Below, piece after piece: positions 33,292-44,847 of a stretch of 64,000 bases of DNA; within the stretch, counting starts at the first letter, position 1; each line of letters starts with the position of its first letter. The translations under genes and the position numbers were made by a program. The stretch lies in contig NC_087119.1 in the NCBI RefSeq assembly GCF_963855985.1, positions 9,588,001 through 9,652,000 of the forward strand. The letters are read 5' to 3'. Under the pieces are notes generated by a model. That model saw only the letters and a list, made by a program, of their open reading frames with translations, made no database searches and had not been told where the DNA came from. Origin of the DNA: Ostrinia nubilalis. Taxonomy: Eukaryota > Arthropoda > Insecta > Lepidoptera > Crambidae.

Positions 33292-35013
33292 CCCGGCGTC
33301 AATGACGCTGGGTCATATTGACCCGAGGCATTTTCAAAAGTTCATAATTTTTTTTTGCGGCCATTTTGTGGTTCGAGCGTTCGTAAAGCTGGAGATACAA
33401 TCTCCCTAAGCCCATTCCGTTAGTTAACTCAGTGTGACTCCGCTTGCGTAGCGAGATACACAGGCTTCAAATTAAAACGGGTCATTATGACCCGGCGTCA
33501 TCGGTGGCGCAGTGATTTTGTGGCTTACATTTATTCACTTATTTTGTGTTTAGTGCTAGCTTTTGTTGTTCTTTTTTAAGTTTTAGTCAAAATGACTGTT
33601 TAATGACCCAGCAAGAATGAAGCGCTGCTAGAAGAGTCGGATTCTGAGAGAGAAGAATTTTAGGCTGTAATAGTCAGAACTTAGGAATGGCAACGAATGT
33701 GAAAAATACGCAAGTAATGTGGACTCAGTCTTCGGATAATCTCAACCTTGCATTAGTATGACGCCGGCAAGTACGTCATACCACATTTACATGCCCAGAC
33801 CATTTGATTATATACTGCACCAGTTGCAGCAGTTCCATGGCTCTGAATGATGAAGTAGAAGACTGATCTCATTGTATATGCATATAAGAAGTTGATTTTA
33901 TCTCTTTTTCACTATATAACATTGTCGATTCCTATAAATATTAAAAATCTTTACCAAAATACAAAAATATAGACTCATTGTGTTTTTATACATGATTTTT
34001 TCATGTTTTGTTTAAAAATTAATAAAAAATTGATTTATATTATGTATTAGTATTATTTTTGTTTTATTAGCTCAGTAAAGAACCCTATAAACATAGACAG
34101 TAATTAAAATTAAGATTACTTGTTCAATTTCCTGAAAAGGATAGTGCCAGGGTCTGGACCAAGTGCTGCCCAGAATCAACACATAGTGCATTTTGTTCCT
34201 CAGACCTATACTAATGTGTGAACAAAAGCGCACTGAAATCTATCCCTGGAGTTAAGAGAAAAAAAGAGTTTTGTTTTGAATTATTTACATACAAAATATC
34301 ATCGATGTATACGTACTACGCATAAGATTTCGCGATTGTGGCATTAAATAACACTCGCTATGTTGAACTTAACCATACTGCATCCGTACACGTTACTTTA
34401 GTGCGATTTAGGCATTCTTTATAAACGATCTAGCGCTGTTTTAATTGTTTGGTAAGTTGACAGAAATTAATTATTTCCAAAATGAAGCAAGAAGTTTTAG
34501 TTTTTTATCCTTGCAAAAAGTTAATGTATTGGTGTATTACAATCGATTATTGAAGTTATTGTAAGCAAAAACTTCTTGCTCCATTTTGGAAATTATTAAT
34601 TTCTGTCAACTAACCAAACTACTGCAACAGCGCTTGATCGCTTAAAAAGAATGTCGAAGTCGTACTAAAGTAAGGTGTACGGATGCAGTATGGTTAACTT
34701 CAACATAGCGAGTGCTATTTAATGCCACAATCGCGAAATCTTATGGGTAGTACGTATACATCGATGATATTTTGTATGTAAATAATTCAAAACAAAACTC
34801 TTTTTTTCTCTTAACTCCAGGGATAGATTTCAGTGCGCTCCGGTTTACAAATTAGTATTGGCCTGAGGAATAAAATGCACTATGTTTTCATTCTGGGCAG
34901 CACTTGGTCCAACTTCCATACATGGATTGGCACTGTCCTTTATCGATGAAGTATGGGTCAATATGACCCGGGGTCATCGTCTTTGCAATAATTTTCACGT
35001 CATTGGCGCCGGG
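33292..35013. mobile_element. piggyBac-like element 1, inside odorant-receptor exon 5
   Basis: Flanked by TTAA at 33288-33291 and 35014-35017. The ends are CCCGGCGTCAATGACG and (inverted) CCCGGCGCCAATGACG, with one mismatch. A palindromic word gggtcaatatgacccg or a close variant lies near both ends. At about 33610-33700 a fragment reads LLEESDSEREEF, possibly the acidic start of a transposase, then stops. The middle is a large inverted repeat. Non-autonomous as seen. Confidence 0.88.
34137..34942. repeat. large inverted repeat inside piggyBac-like element 1
   Basis: 34137-34498 and 34568-34942 pair around a 69-base loop (sum 69066 through most of the stem), with scattered mismatches and small gaps toward the outside. 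The inner stem begins aaaacttcttgct. It is either a foldback element nested in the piggyBac or part of its own architecture. Confidence 0.8.
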
Positions 35014-35120
35014 TTAAACTAAGCAAAAAGTCTACTCCATTGTGTGCCAACAGTACTGATCCCTCTAATATATCAAAAAACAATGGAATGGAGAATACTT
35101 TTCGAATGTCGTCAGTAACC
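35014..35120 (-). CDS. odorant-receptor-like gene, exon 5 (main part, interrupted)
   Basis: Acceptor tttacag precedes 35120. The frame reads VTDDIRKVFSIPLFFDILEG, then SVLLAHNGVDFLLSL up to a TTAA at 35017-35014, where the transposon begins. The last five exon bases and the donor GTAAGT lie on the far side, at 33287-33277. Without the insert the exon is 112 bp and ends in phase 0, as exon 6 requires. Confidence 0.75.
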
Positions 35121-35488
35121 CTGTAAACAAATGACGACGCAAAATAAAAATCCATTAATTACCTACTGAAATGTTACGCTTTATACCGCGTACCCACTAT
35201 TCGGATAGAGTGTTCACATTAAACCGGATCCCGTAAGAAAATAGGACAGTCACGTCAGTCTACTTATATCACAAAATGCGAGCCGAATGACGCGAGGGGA
35301 GCACGGGTGGGGCGAGCGGGGAACCGATACCGGACAAACTCGTTCACACTGCTCCGGTCCGGAAAAAATGCCGGATCCGGGATAATGTGAATAGCTTCAT
35401 CTAAATTGTACAGCCACTAGCCCTTCCGGGAGTTTTACCGGTCCAGCAGATTTGCCGGTCCGGCGTAGGTGGAATCGAGCCTAATGCC

Positions 35489-35600
35489 TGTTTTCACCAT
35501 CAATACCTAATTTTTAAGTGACCCTTTTGCAAACAAAATTCCTGTTAAGTGTTACCATAGGGGTCACTTAAAAATTAGGGATTGATGGTGAAAACGGACA
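35489..35600. mobile_element. MITE in intron 4 of the odorant-receptor-like gene
   Basis: tgttttcaccatcaat and cctaatttttaagtgaccc are matched in inverse by ggggtcacttaaaaattagg and attgatggtgaaaac. About 112 bp, no coding. Confidence 0.75.
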
Positions 35601-35676
35601 TTAAGTGTCATATTCAAACAGAAATATAAAATGACAATCTTGAATACGTGAAATAAAAATACAATAAGACACTTAC

Positions 35677-35878
35677 TGCAGGATTTTCTGATGATATTTA
35701 ATTAAAAGTTTGAGTCTTTCTTCAAGTTCTGATTCGTTTAGTTCAGCGTTTCGTGCCTCGCCTATGTCGATGATGTTTGCCAACTCTATCTGTAGCGGCA
35801 GAAACAGCATACTCGCATTTATGATGATGGTACCCATCAGACAGCGAGAAGTTAGGGAAAAAATATCCATCAACAGAC
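35677..35878 (-). CDS. odorant-receptor-like gene, exon 4
   Basis: The acceptor cctttcag before 35878 is the one that keeps the phase of exon 3; an alternative at 35904 does not. It encodes LLMDIFSLTSRCLMGTIII, then a charged loop ending EERLKLLIKYHQKIL, and the donor GTAAGT follows 35677. The ERLKLLIKYHQKIL end resembles the third intracellular loop of insect odorant receptors. Confidence 0.78.
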
Positions 35879-36001
35879 CTGAAAGGTTACTAATGATTTG
35901 GTGGCTAACAGAAAATTAGACGCACCGCAATAGGTCCATCCACCTTACTCCTCCCATCTCGCAAGACTTTTCCAAATCTTTACAGCCTAACGCAGCATCA
36001 A

Positions 36002-36817
36002 TACAGGGTGGAAACGATAAGTGATCTCACTCGATTATTTCTAAACTACACAAGATATTGAAAAACTGGTTACTGATCCTGAAAGAGCTTCACGAGCTCT
36101 TTCTAACGGTATCAGTAATAGGTTACAGAATTAACTGGATCTATCAGAAAATTCAATGTTTTCAGCCTCCATACTAAATGTATGCCAGCCACACAATATG
36201 AAAAGTGTATTTTTTTTTTATTAAATAATAAACACTTAAAATGAACTCGTAAATTGCATTCTTATTTAAAATAATTCACGGAAAACATTGGTTCTAGGCT
36301 TTAGTTGCTATAATATTATCAAGACATGAGTGCCATGACTGTGGCAGTACTAAATGTATGGAAGTTGGAAACATTGAATTTTCGGATAGATCCAGTTTAT
36401 TTTGTAACTTATTGTTGGTACCGTTGGATAGAGCTCGAGAAGCACTTTCAGGATCAGTAACCAGTTTTTGGATAGCTTGTATAGTTTTTAATATTAAGTG
36501 GTTTTACTAAATGTATGGACGCTGGAAACATTGAATTTTCGGATAGATCCAGTTTATTTTGTAACCGTTAGATAGAGCTCGAGAAGCACTTTCAGGATCA
36601 GTAACCAGTTTTTGGATAGCTTGTATAGTTTTTAATATTAAGTGGTTTTACTAAATGTATGGAAGCTGGAAACATTGAATTTTCGGATAGATCCAGTTTA
36701 TTTTGTAACCGTTAGATAGAGCTCGTGAAGCAATTCCAGGATCAGTAACCAGTTTTTTTATATCTTGCATAGTTTAGAAATAATCGAGTGAGATCACTTA
36801 TCTTTTCCACCCTGTAT
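36002..36817. mobile_element. inverted-repeat element with internal tandem repeats (intron 3)
   Basis: tacagggtgg at the left and ccaccctgta at the right form the ends, possibly with a TA duplication. The inverted similarity extends over roughly 150 bp (gataagtgatctcactcgat...). Between them, ctaaatgtatgga...ggaaacattgaattttcgg starts at 36349, 36508 and 36650, three tandem units. No transposase. Confidence 0.75.
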
Positions 36818-38373
36818 ATCACAACAATAAATAAAACTTCTTTTTATTTAAATTGTCAATCAGTGATAGTGCACTTTTCTCATTATTTACACTTTTCGTT
36901 TTAAAAAACCTGTACCCCTATTACGAAAATCTTTCGAGTTTAAAAAGAGAACGTATTTTCTTACTATTCGATAACGCACTCGATACGATTACCTACACTT
37001 GTACTTATTTGGTGGCACAAAACACTTTCGACCGACTAACGTCAACTCGAAGTTCAACGACCTTTTATCGAGCTTCTATTGACGAATTATAGAGTATTTT
37101 ACAAGCTTTTTTCATCATATTATCATAATACGTAATTATTTAAAACCATTGTTTTACCAATCAATGAATATTCAAAAATGGAGAAGTTCCCAATTTTTTC
37201 CATTAATAAAACTTGAAAATATACATACATATACAAATAAAGAAGTTACAGGGCCCGAAAGTTGCGCATAACAAATATTTCACGCTAAGTATTTGATCGG
37301 TGACGTCACTGCACACATTCGGAGTTACAAACAGTGAATCACCCCTGGTCTAGTGATGACAGATCCGATTTTTTTAAATCTATCTAGTAGTTTTTAATTT
37401 TTCAGCCAGGATCACTCAAGATTCTTTTGTAAACCTTTTTTAAACATATCCCAGACCTGGCCATATACAACGTGCTCTTTTTGATTTCCTGAAACTCTAG
37501 GGTATTAATAAGACCACAATGGAATGGCATTACATTTTTTGTTAAATTCAAGAATTTTTTTCGACTTATTTTTTTATACGAAATTATTTAAAACTACATA
37601 CACTTATCAATAAAAAGTCTGCACAAAAAGACCAGGTGACAATTTTGAAAAAAAAAAACTAGACTGATGATACTATAATCTAAATCAACTAGGTATCTTC
37701 TAAATCTAAGAATCCACAATATCATCAAAAATATGCTTTTAGAAATACATATTCCAAAGACTTTAACTAGTTTTTATTTATAGAATATACCCCTAAAGTT
37801 TCCGAAAAGCAAAAGGAGCACGTTGTAGTAGGTATAAAAAGAAGAAGAAGACTTTGACATTATAGTGTCATTTTCGACAACGCGCCAGGGGTGGTCAGCA
37901 TTGTGGTTGAAACTTGAATATGTGGCGTGACGTCACGGAACCGCCCGTTTGAGTTCCACGCCAAAATAATAATATGTAGGTAGAGTGCGACATATGATAA
38001 AAGAGTAGAAATTAATTATTTCGGAACTAATACACTTTTTTTCTAGCAACACTGATTCAAAATCAAAATCAAAATTATCTTTATTTGTATAGACTAATTA
38101 AATTAGTACTTACAAATCGTCAAATGCTCTTAAGGAGCCTATACATGTCTCATTCTTTTTTTGCCTTATATTTTGATGTGTGTGTGAAGTGATTGGTAAA
38201 CATTGATACGACATTGCTATAAATTATACTAAATCTCTCGATGGCGATGCGAATACGCAAACGATACGAACTCGAAAGTTTTTCGTAATATAAAGGTACT
38301 GGTCGATATTTCTGGATCTAAAATGTTCTTATAAAATACTGATTGATAATACCATAATAATGTAGGCACCTAC
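36818..38373. other. rest of intron 3, repeat-rich
   Basis: Holds a LINE tail at 38052-38130 ((CAAAAT)n, then tctttatttgtatagac), a copy related to the MITE interior of 32331-32593 at 38230-38295, and TGACGTCA words at 37301 and 37930. No exon was recognised. Confidence 0.45.
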
Positions 38374-38526
38374 TTAAGATTTTTGATGTCGTCGCAAAGA
38401 TAATATACATCATCAATATTTCAGTTTTCCCATGCACGTGATATATCCAATTAATTAATAAAATACCTAAGCCTACACAATAGAGCAACCATATAACACC
38501 TCCAAGTGTGATCCAAAGGAATGTTC
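38374..38526 (-). CDS. odorant-receptor-like gene, exon 3
   Basis: Acceptor tttctag precedes 38526 and donor GTAGGT follows 38374. It encodes a hydrophobic segment (GGVIWLLYCVGLGILLINW), then HVHGKTEILMMYIIFATTSK. Phase agrees with exons 2 and 4. Confidence 0.75.
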
Positions 38527-38795
38527 CTAGAAATATAAATAATGGATTAAGTAATGAAGTTTTTATAGAGCTGTGGCTGTATTATTTCACTAAATAAAAT
38601 ATTTCAATAGTTAAGTAAGTAGGTATGCTACCGCACCAGCTCAATTAGAGAAAACTCGTAACAAAATAAAATATGCCCAAGACTTCCTTATGCCGCATTT
38701 ACACTGCGCGTCAATTAGCCAAGTCAAGGGTTACATTGACTTGGCTAATTGCCGCGCAGTATAAAAGCAGCATTATAACACACAAAACAACTTAC

Positions 38796-38933
38796 CTCCA
38801 AATAATATATTCATTGAGCGGATATATTTATTACGTCTTGGAATCTCGTATGTTGACCACAACTCATCAATGGATATTAATATGTTTTCAATTTTCTTTC
38901 TATGTACTACTAAGACAAAAATCTTTGATATCA
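38796..38933 (-). CDS. odorant-receptor-like gene, exon 2
   Basis: Acceptor ttttcag precedes 38933 and donor GTAAGT follows 38796. Two bases complete the codon from exon 1, then 45 codons read FVLVVHRKKIENILISIDEL and on to MNILFG, leaving one base. The HRKKIENIL segment is the soluble stretch expected after the second membrane span in odorant receptors. Confidence 0.75.
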
Positions 38934-39109
38934 CTGAAAATTAAATTTGATTTAAAAACCAGCCAAGAAAATGGTGATGGTGACCATAGTACCACAAGGG
39001 GGTACTTCAGAGGCGGCAATCTTGTTATTAGGAAAAAAATGGGTCCTTATTAAGCAGACCTAATAATAATGCTAAAGATTAATCTAGGTAGTCTATTAAT
39101 TAAACTTAC

Positions 39110-39368
39110 TTTGAGATAATGAACTGACACCGCAACACACATACATTATTTCTAATATTGATACTGAGCCCGCACTTGGCGGGCGATAATATATCAAACA
39201 TCTGAGTGTCGCGGCTGGACTAGCGAATGCAAGTACTAAGGTCAATATGGTTCGCTTCCAACTGAGAGAATCGTTAAACATGTTTGTCCCGTAAAACTTT
39301 AAAATAGTTAACCATATCTTTAAAGTGGTCTGATGGTCTTCGTGGAGATTTTTAAAACGATACATCAT
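39110..39368 (-). CDS. odorant-receptor-like gene, exon 1
   Basis: The ATG at 39368 gives MMYRFKNLHEDHQTTLKIWL, then a hydrophobic stretch (TILTLVLAFASPAATLR). Ends before the donor GTAAGT at 39109-39104, leaving one base of the next codon. Confidence 0.75.
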
Positions 39369-40286
39369 GATCTCACTTCACTCTGGTTCCGACAAAACTG
39401 GTGACATGTAAACATGAGTTATTGATCTTTTTGAAGGAAGGGCAATTGAAATAATAGTATGCAATTACTGTACACATGGACAGTAGATAAATATTCAGAC
39501 AAATAAACACTATGATGTTACAATGCTATAATACCGCGCTACACAAATACAGGAATCAATTTACCTAGTGAGGTAAACTCTGGTAATTTCAACAGTGTCT
39601 CAACTCGTCACATTTTATAAAAACGCTAGTAAAAATTTCCACTAATTTCATATTAAACTTATCATTTTTTATATCAACATATCAAAATTTGTGGTATTTT
39701 AATGTACAATAAAAAATGGCAACAATTACCTAGTTAAAACATGCATGGAGGCTGAAAAAAAATTGTTGAAAATTCTCATTCCAACTCAATTTTATTGAAT
39801 AACTAGACTGTTTGGTCAGGTATACCTACAAATGCTTCCACAACATGAAGTATCAAGTCTAACTCTACACAAGAGTGGGTGCAACCAGTGCTGCAATAAG
39901 CTCTATAACTAGAACAATTTAACAATACAACTTTATCGTAATTATTTTTAATAGTGGTAGTTTTCGCGAAAAAAAATTAAAATCGAATGCTTATTTTCGC
40001 GCATTATTATGTCTAATAAGCTTTGTAGATAACTGTGTGTACGTATTTTTCTATGAACGAAGAAAATTATCCACGTGTGCCAATTTGGAAACAGCGCGCT
40101 GCCCTAAGGCGCTGCCCGAAAAGGGTTAGGGTATAATAAAAAAAATCTTTACGTAAATCGATTAAGTTACTGATTCCGAGTCCCCCCTAAAATTTTTGGC
40201 AAAGATGATGATGATGGGAATGTATGACAAACATGAAATTTTCCAATATTTACAGACTTTCCTAGAGCAGATGTCTCGAAAACTAT
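39369..40286. other. upstream of the odorant-receptor-like gene, no feature
   Basis: The promoter should lie here, but no TATA or initiator element could be singled out. No other gene was seen. Confidence 0.35.
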
Positions 40287-41230
40287 AGGGGAGAGTTCGG
40301 TATATTGTACCGCCGGGTAAACTGTACCACCCTCATATATTTAGTAAAGTATTTATTGAATGTCTGTAATTGCAACACTCAGCGATACACAACTAAATTC
40401 ATTGAATATTGGCCATATGGTTTTTGCCGTGACAATTAACACGTGTGTTTTATTTTGAAAAGATTTTTTTCATTGTTTTCAAGTAACTTTTGAGAATGCA
40501 TGTTTGGTTTGTAATTTTGTTAAAATTAATCACGCAGTGTTTCTAATGTATTAATTAGAAGCATAAATTAGTGTGGATTACAATTATTTGAAACATTTTT
40601 CGGTATTTATAAACTATATTTTTTACCGATTTTTTAAAAGCACTATCACCTAGTCGGTTAAATTGTACCACATCAAGTTGTATGGAATGTTACCAAAGGA
40701 TTTTTAAAAATTTTTTAGTAAATCATATTTTGAAGTTATCATAGCATAGTTATGTTTGACTAACAATAAATGAAAACAAAAGACTGGCAAAGTAGATTAC
40801 GTACAAGTGTGCGTTACGATAATTGGAATTACAAAACTTGTACTCAAAATCGTGATAACGTGTAAAACAATATCGATTGTCTATGTTATTAACTACTGTT
40901 CCTTTTCGTTACCTAATTTGTTAAGAATGTATCGTATAATATTTTGCCATAGATATTTTATAATCTTGAAATTTATGGAAATCCAATTTAGTAACCCTGT
41001 GGTACAAATTATCAAACCGGTTGGCTAAATTGGACCCAAGTTCTGAATTCTGAAAATTATTTTGTTGATTTGTGCTAAATATACAATAATCATGTTGATT
41101 AAAACCTATGAAATAGTAAGTTGAATAGTTTCTCTTTCATTATATACCATGGACATTAGCAAAAACAAAACAAAACTATGTGTAAAATGGGATTGAAAAA
41201 AACTGGCCCAAATTACCGGACTCTCCCTTA
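40287..41230. mobile_element. DNA element with inverted ends
   Basis: aggggagagttcggtatatt at the left and an inverse-related aattaccggactctccctta at the right. The word taaattgtaccac or similar recurs inside. No transposase frame. About 0.94 kb. Confidence 0.6.
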
Positions 41231-41879
41231 CAAGATATAGAAAAAACTTGGCTAATTCGCCTGTAGCTTTAATCAGCTTTTTTTGGTTGTCACTAGTAGG
41301 TACGCATAGTCACGGTAATACTATCATAGTTTCCAAGAATTTTATTAAACGAAAAACCGAAAAATGAGACCTTCAAAATTTTTTTTTATTGTTTGTCTTC
41401 AAATTGACATAAAAAAAAATTCGCTCAGGGAATACGAAATTTTGGAAGTCATGATGACTGATATAATAGTGACAGCGAGGATGGTGACCTTCTTGATAAA
41501 TGTGTCTACTACTGGTCAAAGGCCTCCCCTACGGATTTCCTGCGGATAAATGCGTAAATACCGCGTTATTCAGCAGTTTAACCAAGCAATATGAAGGTTG
41601 AAATTTATACCCGCTATCTGAAAGTTTCAAGAGCAATTGTAAACTTGCCTGCGCCGGTTTTAGGCCGTTTTAAATAAGGCTACAGTTGCATACAGCCGTA
41701 TTTATTACAGCTAAAATTAAATTTTGGTCTTACAAAACGGCGTTGCTGACTTTACAATAGTTGAAAAACTGTTATAAAGCGATAAAATAGGGGTTGCTTA
41801 TTATTGCTCAATATCGTCTACGAATTCAGAACTCATGATCAAGTAGAGAGAGAGAGAAGTTCATAAGTGCCACTTACAT

Positions 41880-41950
41880 TTTGACGTTCATAAGTGCCAC
41901 TTGTGGTCTAAACTGAATAAATATTTTAGATTTTTATTTTGAATTTTTTT
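41880..41950 (-). mobile_element. LINE tail in left arm
   Basis: Reverse complement of a CAAAAT-rich run followed by atttattcagtttagacc, acaagtggcacttatgaacg. Same tail as at 1996-2057. Mirrored at about 56457-56527. Confidence 0.6.
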
Positions 41951-42096
41951 TTGAAGAGAAAAAGACCGAGAGAGAGAGAGACTGAGAGAGAGAGAGAGAT
42001 GACGCTGTTAAACTCTTCGACAGATAGGTTCTAGGATGTGACACATACACCTTTGCTTGCAATTTGACAGATGCTTAAGGACTGGGTTTTAAAGCA

Positions 42097-42305
42097 ATGA
42101 GGGCTATCGTTTTAGCGCTCACCAGTTAGCGCCACTGTAGAGTAAGGTCCTGTCACTTGCTAGTAGCGAAGACAGTGGCACCAACTTGTGAGCGTTAAAG
42201 TGGTAGGAGGACTATCGCATTTGCACTCATCAAGATGGCGCCACTGTAGAGTAAGGTCCTGTCAATCGCCAGGGGTGCCAACTGTTAAGTATAAAAACGA
42301 TAGCC
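42097..42305. mobile_element. MITE in left arm (gagggctatcg ends)
   Basis: gagggctatcgtttt at the left and aaaacgatagccctc at the right. The internal block ccactgtagagtaaggtcct occurs twice. Mirrored at 56102-56310. Confidence 0.75.
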
Positions 42306-43547
42306 CTCATTACAAGCGCTGCAAACAGTAAAACCATTTAGAAAGTTAGCACATTTAATATTCATCCAGTTATTATAATAATGGAAGCATCAAAATAGTG
42401 TCTAACTTCACTCTTACAATTTTGAAATGGCTGCTAAATTAATTTTAAATACCTCCAGAAAGGAATTTGTAAAATAATTAGGAGACAAGATCCGTCTCCT
42501 TTCCCCTTTTCCCTGCAACGGTGAATAATAATTAAAAGTAAGTAATAATGGGCAGGCAAATAAAGCAAACCGTACTGGTATGCATATTTCACAAACTAAT
42601 TTGGCCCGTCGTGTCGATCCAATTATACGAATGTTGCCCTCTCGCCGATGTCCCCTTAGTTTCACCAGTTATAAATTTGATATTCAGCTAGGGCTGCCAA
42701 AACGAAGCTTATAAGTTATAACGCTCGGCGTTAAAAATGTTTTTGGGGTGCCTCAGTTTTACATTGCTCGGTGTTAGGTAAATATTGTTTTTGGGGTTAC
42801 AAAATTATTTTAATGGTTGAAGTTTATATTATGTTTTAAATTATATTTAATAATAACATCTGCGGATCTGTTACAAAAGTAAAAGTTTTGATTTGCGTGG
42901 TTTTGAGAAACAGAGAAGAAGACACTTTGGTGAATAAAAAATATAAAATTTCTTAATAATTGTAGCAATATTGAGCACACCGTCTGTTTATAAACAAATT
43001 AAATGTAATTGCACTATAACATGTTATATTTTTTTTAAGTAAGTAATGTAATTTTAGTGATAAATCAAACGCTTATTGATGTTAAATAATCAATTAACCC
43101 ATTTATTAAGTGTATATCCAGTTCTAGGAATAATAACAGTACAGCAAAACGGGTATTTATTTGGAACTAAAGACAAATATTATTTTCATCATTTGCATAA
43201 ATACGGCAGCACATAAACATACATATTAATTTAATAATGTGCAGACAACATCACGTAAGCATTGTCATAGGTTTCATTTTACAACAAGAATTAAAATGTG
43301 CTGCTGCTATACAAGGGTATGTTATCGAAAAAATAATACGTCACGTACAGGTCACACAACAAGAGCATAGGGTCATTCCACCGGCCAAGAAAATCACGTG
43401 TCCGTGGCCAAAAAGTACCCGAATATCATAATATTTTAGTAACAAATATTTTTATCTAATAGTATAACTTTGGTTCTTGTTGTTAAACCACAGAGATAGT
43501 TAATAATAGTTAATTAAGTAATTTAAAAAAAATCGTAAGTCGTCAAA

Positions 43548-44640
43548 AATTATGCCTGCTATTTGGACCTATCAAAGGCGTTCGACCTAGTCTCATATAA
43601 CATACTATGGGAAAAGCTAAGCAACGAAACAAACATACCGCCTGAGATCGTGTCAATGTTTGGGTATTGGTACAACAATCAAAAGAACAGTGTTAAGTGG
43701 GCGGGGGCTTTCTCGGACGTGTACACGTTGGAGTGCGGGGTGAGGCAGGGGGGGTTGACCTCGCCAAGCCTCTTCAACTTGTACATGAACCGACTGATCG
43801 AGGGGCTCAGCAGCACCAAGGTCGGGTGTCATATCGACGGCGTTTGTATTAATAATATTAGTTATGCTGATGACATGGTGCTGCTGACCCCGTCTATTGC
43901 AGCTATGCGTAAACTGCTTAAGATATGCGAGGAGTATGCGATGGCACATGGACTCAAATATAATGTGTCGAAGAGTGAGTTCATGATCTTCAAATCGCGG
44001 ACTAAAACATACTCATCAGTTCCGCACTTAACACTTTGTGGTATGCCTCTGAAACGGGTTAACTCATTTAAATACCTTGGTCACTGGGTTACAGATGACT
44101 TAAAGGATAATGTAGACATAGAAAGGGAGCGCAGGGCGCTGTCAGTGCGTTGTAATATGTTGGCACGTAGGTTTGCGCGTTGTAAGGATGAAGTAAAAAT
44201 CACGCTTTTTAAAGCTTACTGCCAGTCTCTTTACACGTGCAGCCTATGGGTCAGCTTTACCCAGCGCGCTTACAGCGCACTGCGTGTGCAGTACAACAAT
44301 GCGTTCAGGGTGCTACTTGGCCTGCCGCGGTTCTGCAGCGCGTCAACCATGTTTGCGGAAGCGCACACCGACGGCTTCCACGCGATAATTCGGAAGCGGA
44401 GCGCATCGCTCCTAGAGCGTCTCCGCGCCAGTACAAATGGCATCCTGAGGGCATTGGCTGACAGGTGGGACTCGCCGCTGCTGGGGCGCTGGCTTAGCTT
44501 GCACGTCTCCAGTGCTATGTAAGCGGCTTCATATTTCATTATTTGTATCTTACTAACATAGGCTAAGTGAAAATTGTTACTAACACGATTATGGACCCCG
44601 GTCTGACAATAAATTTTTTCAATTTCAATTTCAATTCAAT
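43548..44640 (+). pseudogene. non-LTR retrotransposon, 5'-truncated reverse transcriptase (left arm)
   Basis: An open frame of about 320 codons to the stop at 44522 starts inside RT: ACYLDLSKAFD, then VRQGGLTSPSLFNLYMNRLI, ISYADDMVLL and KSEFMIFKS, followed by the thumb and a C-terminal segment. The catalytic YADD is present. There is no proper start codon (the frame opens on TTG) and endonuclease and fingers are missing, so it is a truncated insert. The 3' end has an (ATTTCA)n-like tail at about 44615-44645. Probably CR1/jockey-related. The uninterrupted frame suggests a fairly recent insertion. Inverted twin at 53767-54859. Confidence 0.85.
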
Positions 44641-44847
44641 TTCAAAAATTGATTACCACGACGTGTCCGCGCTCCCGATTTCAGAACAAATTTGCTCGTA
44701 TAAATTAATCCGTTATTATTACCGCTTTCAATGCTTATGTAATCGATTACTGATTAAATAAACATTGATAAATTAAATACGATATAACTATATCACTAAA
44801 AGGTTTTGTAAAATAACTATTTGAAGTTGTGTCCGGGCGTTAACCGT

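Larger units (their letters stand above)
33103..39368 (-). pseudogene. odorant-receptor-like gene (7tm_6 type), exon 5 broken by a transposon
   Basis: Six minus-strand exons join with consistent phases: 39368-39110, 38933-38796, 38526-38374, 35878-35677, 35120-35014 continued at 33287-33283, and 33201-33103. All introns are GT/AG. Ligand-gated odorant receptor channels sit in the dendrite membrane of olfactory neurons with a co-receptor. The product starts MMYRFKNLHEDHQTT, has several hydrophobic spans, and reaches SLFIAHWTGQVVVDM, in the style of moth odorant receptors. About 320 residues are accounted for; the family is usually near 390-430, so the C terminus is missing here. A piggyBac-like element at 33292-35013 sits in exon 5 and brings an early stop. 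A candidate next exon near 32284 also contains a stop. A gustatory receptor is less likely. Confidence 0.75.

Noticed and set aside
35677..35904. longer version of receptor exon 4 using the acceptor at 35905-35906
   Set aside because: The phase left by exon 3 would run into a stop; the acceptor before 35878 keeps the frame.
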